Shown: piece by piece, positions 8,191-16,427 of the stretch
Layout of the letters: the number at the start of each line of letters is the position of its first letter
Position numbering within the stretch: the first letter of the stretch is position 1
Assembly: GCA_964449165.1 (NCBI GenBank)
Contig: CAYVAT010000003.1
Location: forward strand, 1-64,000
Length of the DNA stretch: 64,000 nucleotides
Source of the DNA: CAYSCW01 sp964449165
GTDB lineage: Bacteria; Acidobacteriota; Aminicenantia; Aminicenantales; Aminicenantaceae
Direction: 5' to 3'
Notes under the pieces: model-generated
What the model was told of the DNA's origin: nothing
The model's input: the letters and a program-made list of their open reading frames with translations, nothing else
Database searches by the model: none
Made by a program: the position numbers and the translations under genes

Positions 8191-9663
8191 ATGGAAAAAA
8201 AGGAGCTCTTTGCATCCCGTTGGGGCATTATCTTTGCCGGAATTGGAATGGCTGTGGGGACGGGGAATATATGGCGTTTCCCCCGGATCGTCTCCCAGCA
8301 AGGGGGTGGAGCCTTCATTATCGCCTGGCTCCTTTTTCTTTTTTTGTGGTCAATTCCTCTTCTCATCATTGAGATCTCCTTGGGCAAGAAGACCAGGCTA
8401 GGAGTGATTGGGTCCTTTGGCAAGATCATGGGTCCTGGATTCTCTTGGATGGGGACTTTTGTTGCTTTTGTCACCACTGCAATCATGTTTTACTATTCGG
8501 TGGTTACAGGGTGGTGTTTGAAATACTTTTTTGCCACCTCTTTTCAAGGATTGATCAAGAAGAACTACGCCAATTTTTGGAATTCCTTCACTTCTTCTTG
8601 GGAACCTGTGATTTTTCATCTCGCGGCTATCGGAATAGGAGCCTTCATCATCTACTCAGGGGTGGTGAAAGGCATCGAGAGAGCGAATAAAATACTCATC
8701 CCTTCTCTGTTTCTTCTTCTGGTAATAGCCTGCCTGCGTACACTGACTCTTCCCCATGCTTTTGAAGGACTAAATTTTCTCTTCTCACCCAATCTTTCTC
8801 GCTTGACAGACCACAAGGTTTGGTTGAATGCGCTGACTCAGTCGGCTTGGTCCACGGGAGCTGGCTGGGGCCTGATTCTCACTTATGCCGTTTATTCACA
8901 TAAAAAAGAAAATCCTGTCCTGACATCTGCAACTATTGGTTTTGGAAACAATGTGGCCTCGCTGCTGGCAGCCGCGGCCGTCATCCCTACTGTTTTTTCG
9001 TTCTTTTCTGCCCAGAATATCTCTCAGGAAAAGGTTCTGGAAGTGATGAAGGCGGACAACCAAGGCCTGACTTTTATCTGGATTCCCAACCTGTTTTCGA
9101 AAATTCCTGCTGGCTCCTTTTTCCTCGCTCTCTTTTTCCTGGCTCTTTCCTTTGCTGCTTTTTCATCCCTTATCTCCATGCTTGAACTGGACACTCGTAT
9201 TCTCATGGATGCCGGCCTTTCCAGGAGAAAAGCCATCTTTGTGGTCGGTGCAGCTGGCTTACTTTTTGGCCTGCCTTCAGCTCTGAGCATGGGATTTTTT
9301 AACAATCAGGATTGGGTTTGGTCGTTTGGGCTGATGCTCAGCGGCTTTTTCTTCATTCTAGTTTTTCTTAAGTTCGGTCCAAGGAATTTCCGTGAGAAAA
9401 TCATCACATCACCTGGGTCCAAAGTGAAATTGGGAAGATGGTTTGACTTTGCGGTTTCTATTCTGCTCCCTCTTCAGTTTCTGGCCATGATAGGCTGGTG
9501 GTTTTGGGAAAGTTATACAGAAGATCCTCACACCTGGTATAAGATATTTTCTCCATTTTCCCTGGGGACCATCTTTTTTCAATGGATTATTGCCCTTGGA
9601 TTATTCATTTTTTTGAACAAGGTTATCAATAAAAAGGTATTGGGGAACGGAAATGACGCTTGA
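8191..9663 (+). CDS. Sodium-dependent amino-acid transporter of the NSS/SNF family
   Basis: Polytopic inner-membrane symporter (about 12 hydrophobic segments, 490 residues) of the neurotransmitter:sodium symporter family. The first membrane segment carries the Na+/substrate-binding signature GTGNIWRFP. The frame is open from 8107, but I start at ATG 8191 (MEKKELFASRWG) because the family begins just before the RWG segment and earlier starts would lie inside truB. The stop overlaps by 11 nt a 31-residue membrane miniprotein, an arrangement known for MetP/MetS-type methionine/alanine transporters. The substrate cannot be read from sequence; an amino acid is expected. Confidence 0.92.
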   Translation: MEKKELFASRWGIIFAGIGMAVGTGNIWRFPRIVSQQGGGAFIIAWLLFLFLWSIPLLIIEISLGKKTRLGVIGSFGKIMGPGFSWMGTFVAFVTTAIMFYYSVVTGWCLKYFFATSFQGLIKKNYANFWNSFTSSWEPVIFHLAAIGIGAFIIYSGVVKGIERANKILIPSLFLLLVIACLRTLTLPHAFEGLNFLFSPNLSRLTDHKVWLNALTQSAWSTGAGWGLILTYAVYSHKKENPVLTSATIGFGNNVASLLAAAAVIPTVFSFFSAQNISQEKVLEVMKADNQGLTFIWIPNLFSKIPAGSFFLALFFLALSFAAFSSLISMLELDTRILMDAGLSRRKAIFVVGAAGLLFGLPSALSMGFFNNQDWVWSFGLMLSGFFFILVFLKFGPRNFREKIITSPGSKVKLGRWFDFAVSILLPLQFLAMIGWWFWESYTEDPHTWYKIFSPFSLGTIFFQWIIALGLFIFLNKVINKKVLGNGNDA

Positions 9664-9748
9664 GGCTCTTCTCTTTATGATTTTTATCTTCGCCGTGTGC
9701 GTGGGCGGCTTTGTCTATACCCTCTACCTTTCCTACAAAAACAAATAA
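9653..9748 (+). CDS. MetS-like small subunit of the NSS transporter (31 aa)
   Basis: Very short ORF, ATG at 9653, stop at 9746-9748, encoding 31 residues that start MTLEALLFMI and end LYLSYKNK: one hydrophobic helix followed by a short basic tail. It overlaps the end of the NSS symporter by 11 nt. Single-helix subunits encoded directly after an NSS symporter are known as the MetS family; in Corynebacterium MetS is needed together with MetP for methionine uptake. Size, topology and position all match. I infer it is a stabilising or functional partner of the preceding transporter. Confidence 0.75.
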   Translation: MTLEALLFMIFIFAVCVGGFVYTLYLSYKNK

Positions 9749-9838
9749 TCCGAAGAGCCTTTTCACGGAAATAAGGATACTTACCCTCTTTAATCAATCC
9801 TTGAATTTTGGGGGATTGTATTGTATTTTAGATATGCT

Positions 9839-10117
9839 ATGAGATTGAACAGGAATCAGATCGAACACATGGCTTTCCTCATCGTCCGCAACCTGATCAA
9901 GACCGAGAAGATAATCGCGGACAACAAAAACAAGCTTGTCGATGATGTGACCAATCTCATAACTGAGGAGTTTCAGAAGGAGGACAAGCTAGATCAGGAA
10001 GTCAGAGAAATCCTCAGCAAGCACATGGAAAAAATCCGTAAGGAGAACATCGAATACCAGACCATGTTCCGGATGATAAAATCCAAACTGGCAAAAGAAA
10101 GGGATATCGTGCTGTGA
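9839..10117 (+). CDS. DUF507 family protein (first of a tandem pair)
   Basis: Short charged, helical protein of about 92 residues of the DUF507 family (function unknown). The family N-terminus is recognisable as MRLNRNQIEHMAFLIVRNL. I start at ATG 9839 for that reason; the frame opens at TTG 9821. The C-terminal half is predicted helical with many Glu/Lys. It overlaps the second DUF507 gene by 4 nt (GTGA), so the two are translationally coupled and may form a heterodimer (inference). Confidence 0.8.
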   Translation: MRLNRNQIEHMAFLIVRNLIKTEKIIADNKNKLVDDVTNLITEEFQKEDKLDQEVREILSKHMEKIRKENIEYQTMFRMIKSKLAKERDIVL

Positions 10118-10404
10118 GTATTCGCCTGAGTCGAGAAAAAGTCAATTACCTTTCCCGTCAAATCCTCGACGCTCTTTTCAACGATGATCAAGTCGAATTC
10201 CTGGATGAGCCCAATGAAATCAGGCTCTCCATAGTGAAGAGCATCGAAGATGAGATGAAGCTTTATGAACTTCTGGATAAGAAAGCCATAGAAAAAATCA
10301 ACACCCAGAAAAAGTCCATCAAAGAGGGAAGCCGAGAGTGGGAAATTCTCTACCGAAAATATTACAATGACGAAATCTCCAAACTCGGTAAGGTTATCGA
10401 ATAA
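10114..10404 (+). CDS. DUF507 family protein (second of a tandem pair)
   Basis: A 96-residue paralogue of the preceding gene. It starts with GTG at 10114 overlapping the upstream stop and reads MSIRLSREKVNYLSRQILDAL, the same pattern as its neighbour. It is charged and predicted all-helical. Having two adjacent, diverged copies rather than one suggests a two-subunit assembly. No catalytic motif is visible. Confidence 0.78.
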   Translation: MSIRLSREKVNYLSRQILDALFNDDQVEFLDEPNEIRLSIVKSIEDEMKLYELLDKKAIEKINTQKKSIKEGSREWEILYRKYYNDEISKLGKVIE

Positions 10405-10825
10405 AACTCATCTCTCCTCTGAAGATAAGCCCTGGATTGAGATCAAGGAAAGAGTCCGCTATTCCAAGATAGATAAGATGGGGGTTGCTCATAACAAGAA
10501 CTATCTGGAATGGTTTGAGATAGGACGGACAGAATTCTGCCGGCAAAGAGGTATTCCTTACAAGCAGATCGAACAAAAAGGCTATTTTTTAGTTGTGGCA
10601 GAGGCATTCTGCAGATACAAAAAGCCTTTGGGGTATGATGAGGAATTCATTATCCGAACCGTGCTCGAGCAGGTGACTCCGAAGAAGATAATTTTCAAGT
10701 ATGTACTTCTTACTAAGGAAGAAAAAAAGATTGTCGCATCTGGATATACCGTCCATGTGGTGACCAATGCCAGGGCTAAAGTCTGTTCCTTGCCCCCAGA
10801 GATTTTAGAAAAAATCAAAGCTTAA
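10367..10825 (+). CDS. Acyl-CoA thioesterase, YbgC/FadM-type hotdog fold
   Basis: Hydrolyses acyl-CoA thioesters; substrate not predictable. The 4HBT signature is clear: VRYSKIDKMGVAHNKNYLEWFEIGR (shown in part), with the catalytic Asp in KIDKMG, then FCRYKKPLGYDEEF. A length of 152 residues fits with a modest N-terminal extension. The ATG at 10367 lies 38 nt inside the preceding DUF507 gene in another frame; no later in-frame ATG precedes the conserved domain, so the overlap is probably real and the three genes form one transcript. Confidence 0.88.
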   Translation: MTKSPNSVRLSNKTHLSSEDKPWIEIKERVRYSKIDKMGVAHNKNYLEWFEIGRTEFCRQRGIPYKQIEQKGYFLVVAEAFCRYKKPLGYDEEFIIRTVLEQVTPKKIIFKYVLLTKEEKKIVASGYTVHVVTNARAKVCSLPPEILEKIKA

Positions 10826-10905
10826 ATGGAGAAGAATATTTCTGGAGTCCTAGCTTAACACGATCCCTAGCTGAAAAAGTCAAAAAGCAAGCTTTTTCCT
10901 CTGCC

Positions 10906-11766
10906 CTACTTAAGGTATCCCTTCTCGATGAGATAATTCTTGAGGGCAATTTTCCATTGAGAAAAACCGCTCAAACCTATATCTTTTGCTATTTTATTCT
11001 CCAAGACAGAATAGGAGGGCCTCAAGGCCCTGGCACCATAGGTTTTTGTATCCACAGGAAAAATTTTTGTCTTTTTCCCCATCAGCGTAAAGATGGTCTG
11101 GGCAAATTCAAACCAAGTGCACTGGCCTTCATTGGTCAAATGGTACAGACCAAAATGCCCTGATCGGATAAGCTCTCCGATGCGCGGGGCAAGTTCTGCC
11201 GTGGATGTGGGTGTGACCCACTGGTCATTGACCACTGTCAATGGTTTTCCTTCTTTTTCTAAAGCAATCATCACATCTACAAAGTTTGTTCCTTTTCCCC
11301 AGCAGCCGGCTATTCCGTAGAGTCCGCAAGTGCGGATAAGGTAGAATTTTTCTAAGATGTTGCGGACGAAATATTCTCCGGCCAGCTTGGAGCAGGCATA
11401 AACGCTCAAAGGATTGGGCGGTTCCTCTTCGATATAAGGACTTTTTTTCGCCCCATCAAAGACATAATCTGTGCTGAAATGGACAAGAGTGAGATCAAAA
11501 TCCCGACAGATCAGTGCCAAATCTCTCACAGCTATAGAATTCACCAGGAATGATTCCCGGGGATTGTCCTCGCATTCGTCAACACGGTGATAGGCAGAGG
11601 TGTTGATCACCAATTCAGGTCGGATTTTGGAAAGCGTGTCCTTTGCTTTCTCTGGCTTGGTGACATCGAATTCAGGATAATAGAGAGGCAGCAGCTGATC
11701 ATCCCTAAGGAATTTCATCAGGTCTGAGCCCAGCTGCCCATCTGCTCCGATAACGGCGATCTTCAT
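10906..11766 (-). CDS. rfbD: RmlD-like dTDP-4-dehydrorhamnose reductase / SDR
   Basis: Extended short-chain dehydrogenase, 286 residues, with the NAD(P)-binding GADGQLG loop at residues 8-14, STDYVFDG (about 117) and the catalytic YxxxK (YACSK). This pattern is that of RmlD, the last enzyme of dTDP-L-rhamnose synthesis. No rmlA, B or C gene is nearby, so the substrate remains open: other members of the family reduce different nucleotide-sugar or related keto groups. ATG start with TGGAAAA upstream. It is convergent with the thioesterase gene. Confidence 0.85.
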   Translation of the reverse strand: MKIAVIGADGQLGSDLMKFLRDDQLLPLYYPEFDVTKPEKAKDTLSKIRPELVINTSAYHRVDECEDNPRESFLVNSIAVRDLALICRDFDLTLVHFSTDYVFDGAKKSPYIEEEPPNPLSVYACSKLAGEYFVRNILEKFYLIRTCGLYGIAGCWGKGTNFVDVMIALEKEGKPLTVVNDQWVTPTSTAELAPRIGELIRSGHFGLYHLTNEGQCTWFEFAQTIFTLMGKKTKIFPVDTKTYGARALRPSYSVLENKIAKDIGLSGFSQWKIALKNYLIEKGYLK

Positions 11767-11830
11767 TTTTCCAGCGTAGTCCTTCTCTCAAGAATAAGGA
11801 ATGAATATGATCGTGATCTGGAAATAGTAT

Positions 11831-11864
11831 TAAGGCCAGGGATTTTTCCCTGGCCTTATTTTTT
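11831..11864 (+). terminator. Strong intrinsic-terminator hairpin
   Basis: A 12-bp perfect stem (11831-11842 with 11847-11858, GGCCAGGG core) with a TTTT loop, followed by TTTTTT (11859-11864) on the + strand. The flanking genes are both on the - strand, where the hairpin is followed by TTAATACTATTT, a much poorer U tract. It most likely ends the barrel-protein transcript on the - strand and also blocks + strand transcription. Confidence 0.65.
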
Positions 11865-11889
11865 GTCCATAAAAGACGATGTCTGCTTC

Positions 11890-13344
11890 TTAGAAGAGCA
11901 ACCTGAATCCAAGCATCAGTTTGTGGTGCTTGGAGAATTTCCGGCCTTCTCCAACAGGAGCTCTGACCTCGAAGAAAAGAGAGCCCATGCTGGTACGTGT
12001 GTTGAAGACATCCAAACCAAAGTTACCGATGATATCAGCGTCTGAATTTCTATTTTCTTTGACTTTGGTGGTGAATCCTGCTCCGGCTCCGAAAAAGGCG
12101 GGTCCAGAGTGAACATTCAACAGAATATTGGCCATAAAAATTGACTTCCAGGGGTCTCCTTTCAATGCCGCGGCACCTCCGCCAGAGATAACGAAGGACA
12201 GAGTGTCAGGGATAATTTTATAAAGCAGACCCACTCGCCCTGCCAGATAAGGGCCATACGATCCTCTTGAAAAGAAAGGACCTCCCTCAACCAGGACAAA
12301 CAATCTCTTCTGGGTCACTTCAAGATCCACTCGACAGGGTTGAGAAACAGCCCCAAAATCATCGGTGACAATCAACGTGATGGTGTACAGACCTGGAACA
12401 TCAAAAATCTTCTCCCAGGTAAAAGGAGTTTCTGAATCAGAGTATCTGTCGACGACATTTCCTTCTTGGTCACTGATTTCGAAGTCAGCTTTTACAACTT
12501 GTCCATCAGGATCTGAGGATTCGGAGGCATCTATGGTGACAGGATATTTCACATAATTCTCACAAGGAAGACAGGAAGTCCAGAGTTTGCAGGTGGGAGG
12601 GAAGTTGATGTATGTTTTTGCCTCGCAGGGATTCATTGATGGCTTATCCTCAAAATTGATTGCTTTTCCCTTAAAAGTGTATTCGCCTGGCTTATCAAAT
12701 TTGGTCTGCCATTTTGCCGAATCAGGAGTGAGAGTTTGAGTGGTCATTTTTGTTCCGTCAGGTCCGAAGACTTCGACTTCCATGGATTTTGCGTGTTGAG
12801 TGCCACTCATATCCACGGAAATTGGGTCGTTGATGTTGGCCTTGGCAGGTTCAACTTTGATATCACATATTGCCTCTGGGATGATTTCCTCAATTTTGCG
12901 AAGGGCAATATTACCACAAGGCTTGGGCATGACAAATTCATAGTGCTTGAAATCTTTCACCACTGTAAAAGAGAAGACAGGCAGAGGTTCTTTACCTGCC
13001 CATTCGATATCTTCTACCACTTTGACCTTTCCTTGGGAACGAAAGAGCATCCACATCAATTTATCCCCTATGAGCAGCTCTTTTTCCTCGAAAGATGCTG
13101 CTTTTATCTGGTCAAGAAAGGGAAGGAAAAGATCACCATAACCAACCATATCAAAACCATACTTGATATCCCCTGAGTAGCGATCAATGAGGATTTTCAT
13201 CACTTCGGCCGTGGGGACTTCTCCTTTGATTCGAACAAAAGTATAACGCCCGATTCTTTTCAGTTTCTTTGTCTCAGCATAAGAATTCAGAGAGAGAAGA
13301 ACGAGAAGCCCAATGACGAGGAAGACTACCTTTTTGTTTTTCAT
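11890..13344 (-). CDS. Exported protein with PKD domain and C-terminal outer-membrane beta-barrel-like segment
   Basis: A 484-residue protein with a Sec signal peptide (MKNKKVVFLVIGLLVLLSL, cleavage near SYA). A unique region of about 140 residues is followed by two immunoglobulin-like stretches. One around 155-245 contains VEVFGPDG and KPGEYTFKGKA; the other, around 255-345, is a clear PKD-type repeat (ASESSDPDG, DVPGLYTITLIVTDDFGA). The last 130 residues alternate polar and hydrophobic residues, are Gly/aromatic rich and end GFRLLF, a terminal-Phe beta-barrel signature. I infer an outer-membrane anchor with periplasmic or surface PKD modules, possibly binding polysaccharide or protein. No OmpA peptidoglycan motif is present. 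Four Cys cluster near 245-263 (CKLWTSCLPC). Strong AAAAGGAGG ribosome-binding site and its own promoter. Confidence 0.72.
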   Translation of the reverse strand: MKNKKVVFLVIGLLVLLSLNSYAETKKLKRIGRYTFVRIKGEVPTAEVMKILIDRYSGDIKYGFDMVGYGDLFLPFLDQIKAASFEEKELLIGDKLMWMLFRSQGKVKVVEDIEWAGKEPLPVFSFTVVKDFKHYEFVMPKPCGNIALRKIEEIIPEAICDIKVEPAKANINDPISVDMSGTQHAKSMEVEVFGPDGTKMTTQTLTPDSAKWQTKFDKPGEYTFKGKAINFEDKPSMNPCEAKTYINFPPTCKLWTSCLPCENYVKYPVTIDASESSDPDGQVVKADFEISDQEGNVVDRYSDSETPFTWEKIFDVPGLYTITLIVTDDFGAVSQPCRVDLEVTQKRLFVLVEGGPFFSRGSYGPYLAGRVGLLYKIIPDTLSFVISGGGAAALKGDPWKSIFMANILLNVHSGPAFFGAGAGFTTKVKENRNSDADIIGNFGLDVFNTRTSMGSLFFEVRAPVGEGRKFSKHHKLMLGFRLLF

Positions 13345-13396
13345 GAAAGCCTCCTTTTCGCTATGATAATGTAATCACTAGGTTTAATCTTAACAT

Positions 13397-13425
13397 AGAT
13401 TAGAAATAATAATATATTTTGTCAA
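13397..13425 (-). promoter_or_regulatory. Sigma70-type promoter of the PKD/barrel gene
   Basis: On the - strand, TTGACA (13425-13420), a 17-nt spacer and TAATCT (13402-13397). Transcription would start near 13389, about 45 nt before the ATG at 13344. Confidence 0.7.
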
Positions 13426-13513
13426 GGAAAAAATCAAGAGTATTGTTGGGGAAAGGCAATGCTCTCTTCCTTGATCACGGGAATGGAAATGCTGTCCCAC
13501 CTTCTTTTTTTCT

Positions 13514-13543
13514 TTGTGTTTGAGTGCTGTGTTTTGGTATAAT
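13514..13543 (+). promoter_or_regulatory. Promoter candidate of the ACT-domain gene
   Basis: TTGTGT (13514-13519), an 18-nt spacer and TATAAT (13538-13543), about 24 nt before the GTG start codon. The -10 is perfect, the -35 moderate. Confidence 0.5.
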
Positions 13544-13566
13544 TCTGGTTCAACAAGGAGGTAAAA

Positions 13567-13962
13567 GTGCATAATGTATGGGAAGATATCGAACTTCATG
13601 TGACTACTCCAAATGAGCCAGGCATCATGGGGCGAGTCTTGGGAACCTTGGCTAACGCTGGGGTAAATCTAAAAGCTCTCTGCATTTATTCTGAAGGGAA
13701 TAAGGGTGTGTTTTTGCTTGTTACCTCTGACAATAAGAAAGCGGAGAAATCTCTAAAGGCCTTGAAGTATGAGGTAAAGTCCAGAAAAGTTGTTGCGGTC
13801 AAAATCGATGACAGAATTGGGGCTGGGGCAGAAATCGGTGCCCTTCTTGGAAATGCAGCTATAGACATCGAGTACTGTTACGGAACCTCAGCCGAAACAG
13901 GAAAGGCGATTCTTGTTCTCAATACCAATAAAAATCAGAAGGCAATTGAAACTCTCCGCTGA
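13567..13962 (+). CDS. Double ACT-domain protein
   Basis: A stand-alone protein of 131 residues made of two ACT domains (about 6-67 and 70-131); the first shows TTPNEPGIMGRVLGTLANAGVNL. ACT domains bind small ligands, commonly amino acids, and regulate enzymes or transcription. No catalytic domain is attached. It starts with GTG, supported by an excellent AAGGAGGT eight nt upstream; the nearby ATG is out of frame. It may regulate a neighbour or sense amino acids, in keeping with the peptide-based metabolism here; the ligand is unknown. Confidence 0.82.
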   Translation: MHNVWEDIELHVTTPNEPGIMGRVLGTLANAGVNLKALCIYSEGNKGVFLLVTSDNKKAEKSLKALKYEVKSRKVVAVKIDDRIGAGAEIGALLGNAAIDIEYCYGTSAETGKAILVLNTNKNQKAIETLR

Positions 13963-14047
13963 GCCCATAGATTATAGTTCAGATTTCAATCCTGTCTTTC
14001 AGGTTAGCCTCTAAGATTGATAGCATAACTTTTCTTCATCTTCTGAG

Positions 14048-15244
14048 ATGTCGGCAACATTGAACCTTCCGTTCATACCCCAGAACCTGGAGGAGGAAAA
14101 GCGGCATGTTCTACTCAAAACCATACGAAATTGGAGGAAAAATCTGGCCAATGATGATCCAGAACAACCTTCTGTTGTCATTTATTCTTTGGGAAACCTG
14201 AGTGATAAAGTTATCCTTATAGCCCTCTCCCTTTGTGCATCTTTGGGTATTTGGATTCCTCAGGTTTCAATACCCTCCCCTGAAAAGCACGCTTTGGCCG
14301 ATTCTATCAATCTGATTTTTGGAGCCAGAAGCTCTTTATCGCCAGACCAGATAAAGGCTCAGCTCCATGCCCTGAAAGGAGCAATATTTTCAGTTCCGGA
14401 GCCACTCTTCTCCTCAAAGAAGGCATGGGAATTTTCTTCTTCAAAGTCAATACCCTGTCAATTGTTCAACTCAGAAGAATGGATTAGGCATATCATGACC
14501 CTTGTGTACATGAGTGGAGCAAAAAGTGTTGTGTTTGATATTCGAGTGAATGGGAATTTTATTTTTCGAAATCAAAGAGAAGGGCGGGGTTTTGCTCGCC
14601 GCATAAGGAATGTCTGTAATCAGTGTGGTATTCACTCTTCTTACATCCTGTGCAACACCAACCATTTTATAGGACAAGCCGCAGGAGAATATCTGGAAAT
14701 CAAGGAAGCCCTGGAGGTGCTCATGGGAAGAGGCCCCCTGGATTTAACAAAAGTGGCCATGGAGGTTGCTTCTGAAGTGGCACGCCTAGCCTATCCTCTC
14801 TCTCAGAGAACGGAGATTAAAAAGTCTTTAAGAAGTAAGATTGATGAAGGGAAAGCCTTGGAAATATTCAAAAAAATGATCACCTTTCAAGGAGGAAATC
14901 CACTTTATGTAGACGATATCACTCTGTTTTCTAAAGTAAAAAAGAGTCTACCCATTTTATCTGAGAAAGAGGGCTTCCTCCATAATCTGGATGAGAATAA
15001 GTTTGCATACCTTCGGTCTGAAATGGATGTCAAACCTAAGAAGCTGGGAACCGGATTTACCATTTTAAAAAAAAGAGGAGACCGGATAAAAAAGGGAGAT
15101 CTCCTGGCGGAAATATTCCATGATGGGATTAGGAATGTTTCTGTTTTGAACAACCGTTTTAAGGATCTTTTTGTGATCGATACGACACCGCCGCCCTTCG
15201 AGCCCCTGATCATCGAAAAAATCAGAGAAGAAGAACTTTCTTGA
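14048..15244 (+). CDS. Divergent pyrimidine-nucleoside phosphorylase homologue with eroded active site
   Basis: A 398-residue protein whose layout follows thymidine/pyrimidine-nucleoside phosphorylases. A Gly-rich phosphate-loop region reads YSLGNLSDK where the family has KHSTGGVGD. Next comes a FDIRVNGNF segment matching DVKVGSGAF, then GQAAGEYLEIKEAL matching the GNxxEVxEA segment, and a C-terminal barrel/hammerhead domain (GFTILKKRGDRIKKGDLL). The phosphate-binding Lys-His-Ser-Thr, the His-Thr-Gly-Gly stretch and the pyrimidine-contacting Arg/Ser/Lys positions are all replaced. The fold is thus kept but classical phosphorolysis is unlikely. It may act on another substrate or be a non-catalytic protein. 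The reading frame is clean, so it is not an obvious pseudogene. Confidence 0.65.
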   Translation: MSATLNLPFIPQNLEEEKRHVLLKTIRNWRKNLANDDPEQPSVVIYSLGNLSDKVILIALSLCASLGIWIPQVSIPSPEKHALADSINLIFGARSSLSPDQIKAQLHALKGAIFSVPEPLFSSKKAWEFSSSKSIPCQLFNSEEWIRHIMTLVYMSGAKSVVFDIRVNGNFIFRNQREGRGFARRIRNVCNQCGIHSSYILCNTNHFIGQAAGEYLEIKEALEVLMGRGPLDLTKVAMEVASEVARLAYPLSQRTEIKKSLRSKIDEGKALEIFKKMITFQGGNPLYVDDITLFSKVKKSLPILSEKEGFLHNLDENKFAYLRSEMDVKPKKLGTGFTILKKRGDRIKKGDLLAEIFHDGIRNVSVLNNRFKDLFVIDTTPPPFEPLIIEKIREEELS

Positions 15245-15300
15245 TTTTTTTTAGAAAAAATTTGCATAATTTCCTATAAAAAATAAAATAAAGTCAACAT

Positions 15301-16350
15301 ATGTCTAACAAGAAAAGGGTTGCAGTTGTCACCTCAGATGTCCCTTTCGTTAAAGGGGGGCATATCACCATCGCTCAAAGCACTGTAAGGGCTCTCAGAG
15401 ATAGGGGCTATGAGGCCGATTTAATCCTTACTCCTCAAAACAGGTTTGGTCATCAACTCAGGGCTTATATGGCTTCACGGTTGATTGATGTGGGTGAGGA
15501 TGGTCTTGGTCGCAAGATTCAACAAGTCATTTCTTTTCGTTATCCCAGTTATGCTGTCAAGCATTCCTGTCATGTCTGCTGGCTTAATCATCGGATGCGG
15601 GAATATTATGATCTTTGGGAGAGTTTTTTCCCTCAACTGGGTTTTCGAGCAAAGCTCAAGGAGGGCTTGAGAAGAAGGATCATTCATCTTCTGGATAAAC
15701 GGCTCTTGAAGCACAATGTTACAAAGCTTTTTGCCCAATCGAAAACAATTCAAGAGAGGCTGAAGCGTTGGGGGAGTATTCCGTCCGAGTTGCTCTACCC
15801 TCCTCCCCCTCAAAGAGATTATCGCACAGAATCCTACCAAAACTTTATTCTCTCTGTTTCTCGACTCCAAAGGTTGAAGCGATTGGACCTTCTCCTGGAT
15901 GCCTTAGCGCTCACGAAAAATAGAGATTTAAAGGCAGTTATCATTGGAGAAGGGCCGGAAGAGAAGAATTTAGGTTTAAAAATAAAAGAAAAGCAGCTTG
16001 AAAAGAGGGTCTTGTTCCTGGGGAAAACAGACGAGAAAATCCTTGTTGAATACTATTCACGCTGTTTAGCTGTGTTTTTTGCTCCGCTCAGGGAAGACTA
16101 CGGCCTGGTGACCGCGGAAGCATTTGCTTCCAGAAAGTGCGTGATAACCGCTTTGGATAGCGGAGGGCCAGCAGAACTGGTCAAAGACGGTGAAAGAGGA
16201 TATATCTGTCCTGCTCGTCCAGAACGCATTGCAGAAAAGTTGGATGAGCTGGCTGAAAATAGTGCTCTGGCAGAAAGCTTGGGTGAGAAGGCATATGCAT
16301 TTATCTCTCACTTGACCTGGGAAAAAGCAGTGGAAAAACTTATCCTATGA
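15301..16350 (+). CDS. Glycosyltransferase, GT4 family (GT-B fold)
   Basis: Cytoplasmic sugar transferase of 349 residues. The N-terminal acceptor domain begins with KGGHITIAQ; the C-terminal Rossmann domain carries SVSRLQRLKRLDLLLDAL (about 182), GEGPEE, and the donor-binding E-x7-E region (PLREDYGLVTAEAFASRKCVI, shown in part). Product unknown: probably cell-surface polysaccharide or glycolipid. It lacks a visible ribosome-binding site at the ATG. The 56-nt spacer after the phosphorylase-like gene is A/T rich. Confidence 0.87.
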   Translation: MSNKKRVAVVTSDVPFVKGGHITIAQSTVRALRDRGYEADLILTPQNRFGHQLRAYMASRLIDVGEDGLGRKIQQVISFRYPSYAVKHSCHVCWLNHRMREYYDLWESFFPQLGFRAKLKEGLRRRIIHLLDKRLLKHNVTKLFAQSKTIQERLKRWGSIPSELLYPPPPQRDYRTESYQNFILSVSRLQRLKRLDLLLDALALTKNRDLKAVIIGEGPEEKNLGLKIKEKQLEKRVLFLGKTDEKILVEYYSRCLAVFFAPLREDYGLVTAEAFASRKCVITALDSGGPAELVKDGERGYICPARPERIAEKLDELAENSALAESLGEKAYAFISHLTWEKAVEKLIL

Positions 16351-16427
16351 GAGCAATTCACTGGATTCTTGTGAAAGTTGAGTTATGAAAGAGAGTATTT
16401 ATAAATATAAAGTAAGGTAAAGACGAA

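Noticed and set aside
9801..9829. TTGAAT with TATTTT 17 nt downstream, before the DUF507 pair
   Set aside because: The -10 is poor and the start site would fall almost on the ATG; not reported as a promoter.
10873..10898. A/T-rich hairpin between the convergent thioesterase and RmlD-like genes
   Set aside because: GAAAAAG/CTTTTTC pairing is weak and has several equivalent registers; not enough for a terminator call.
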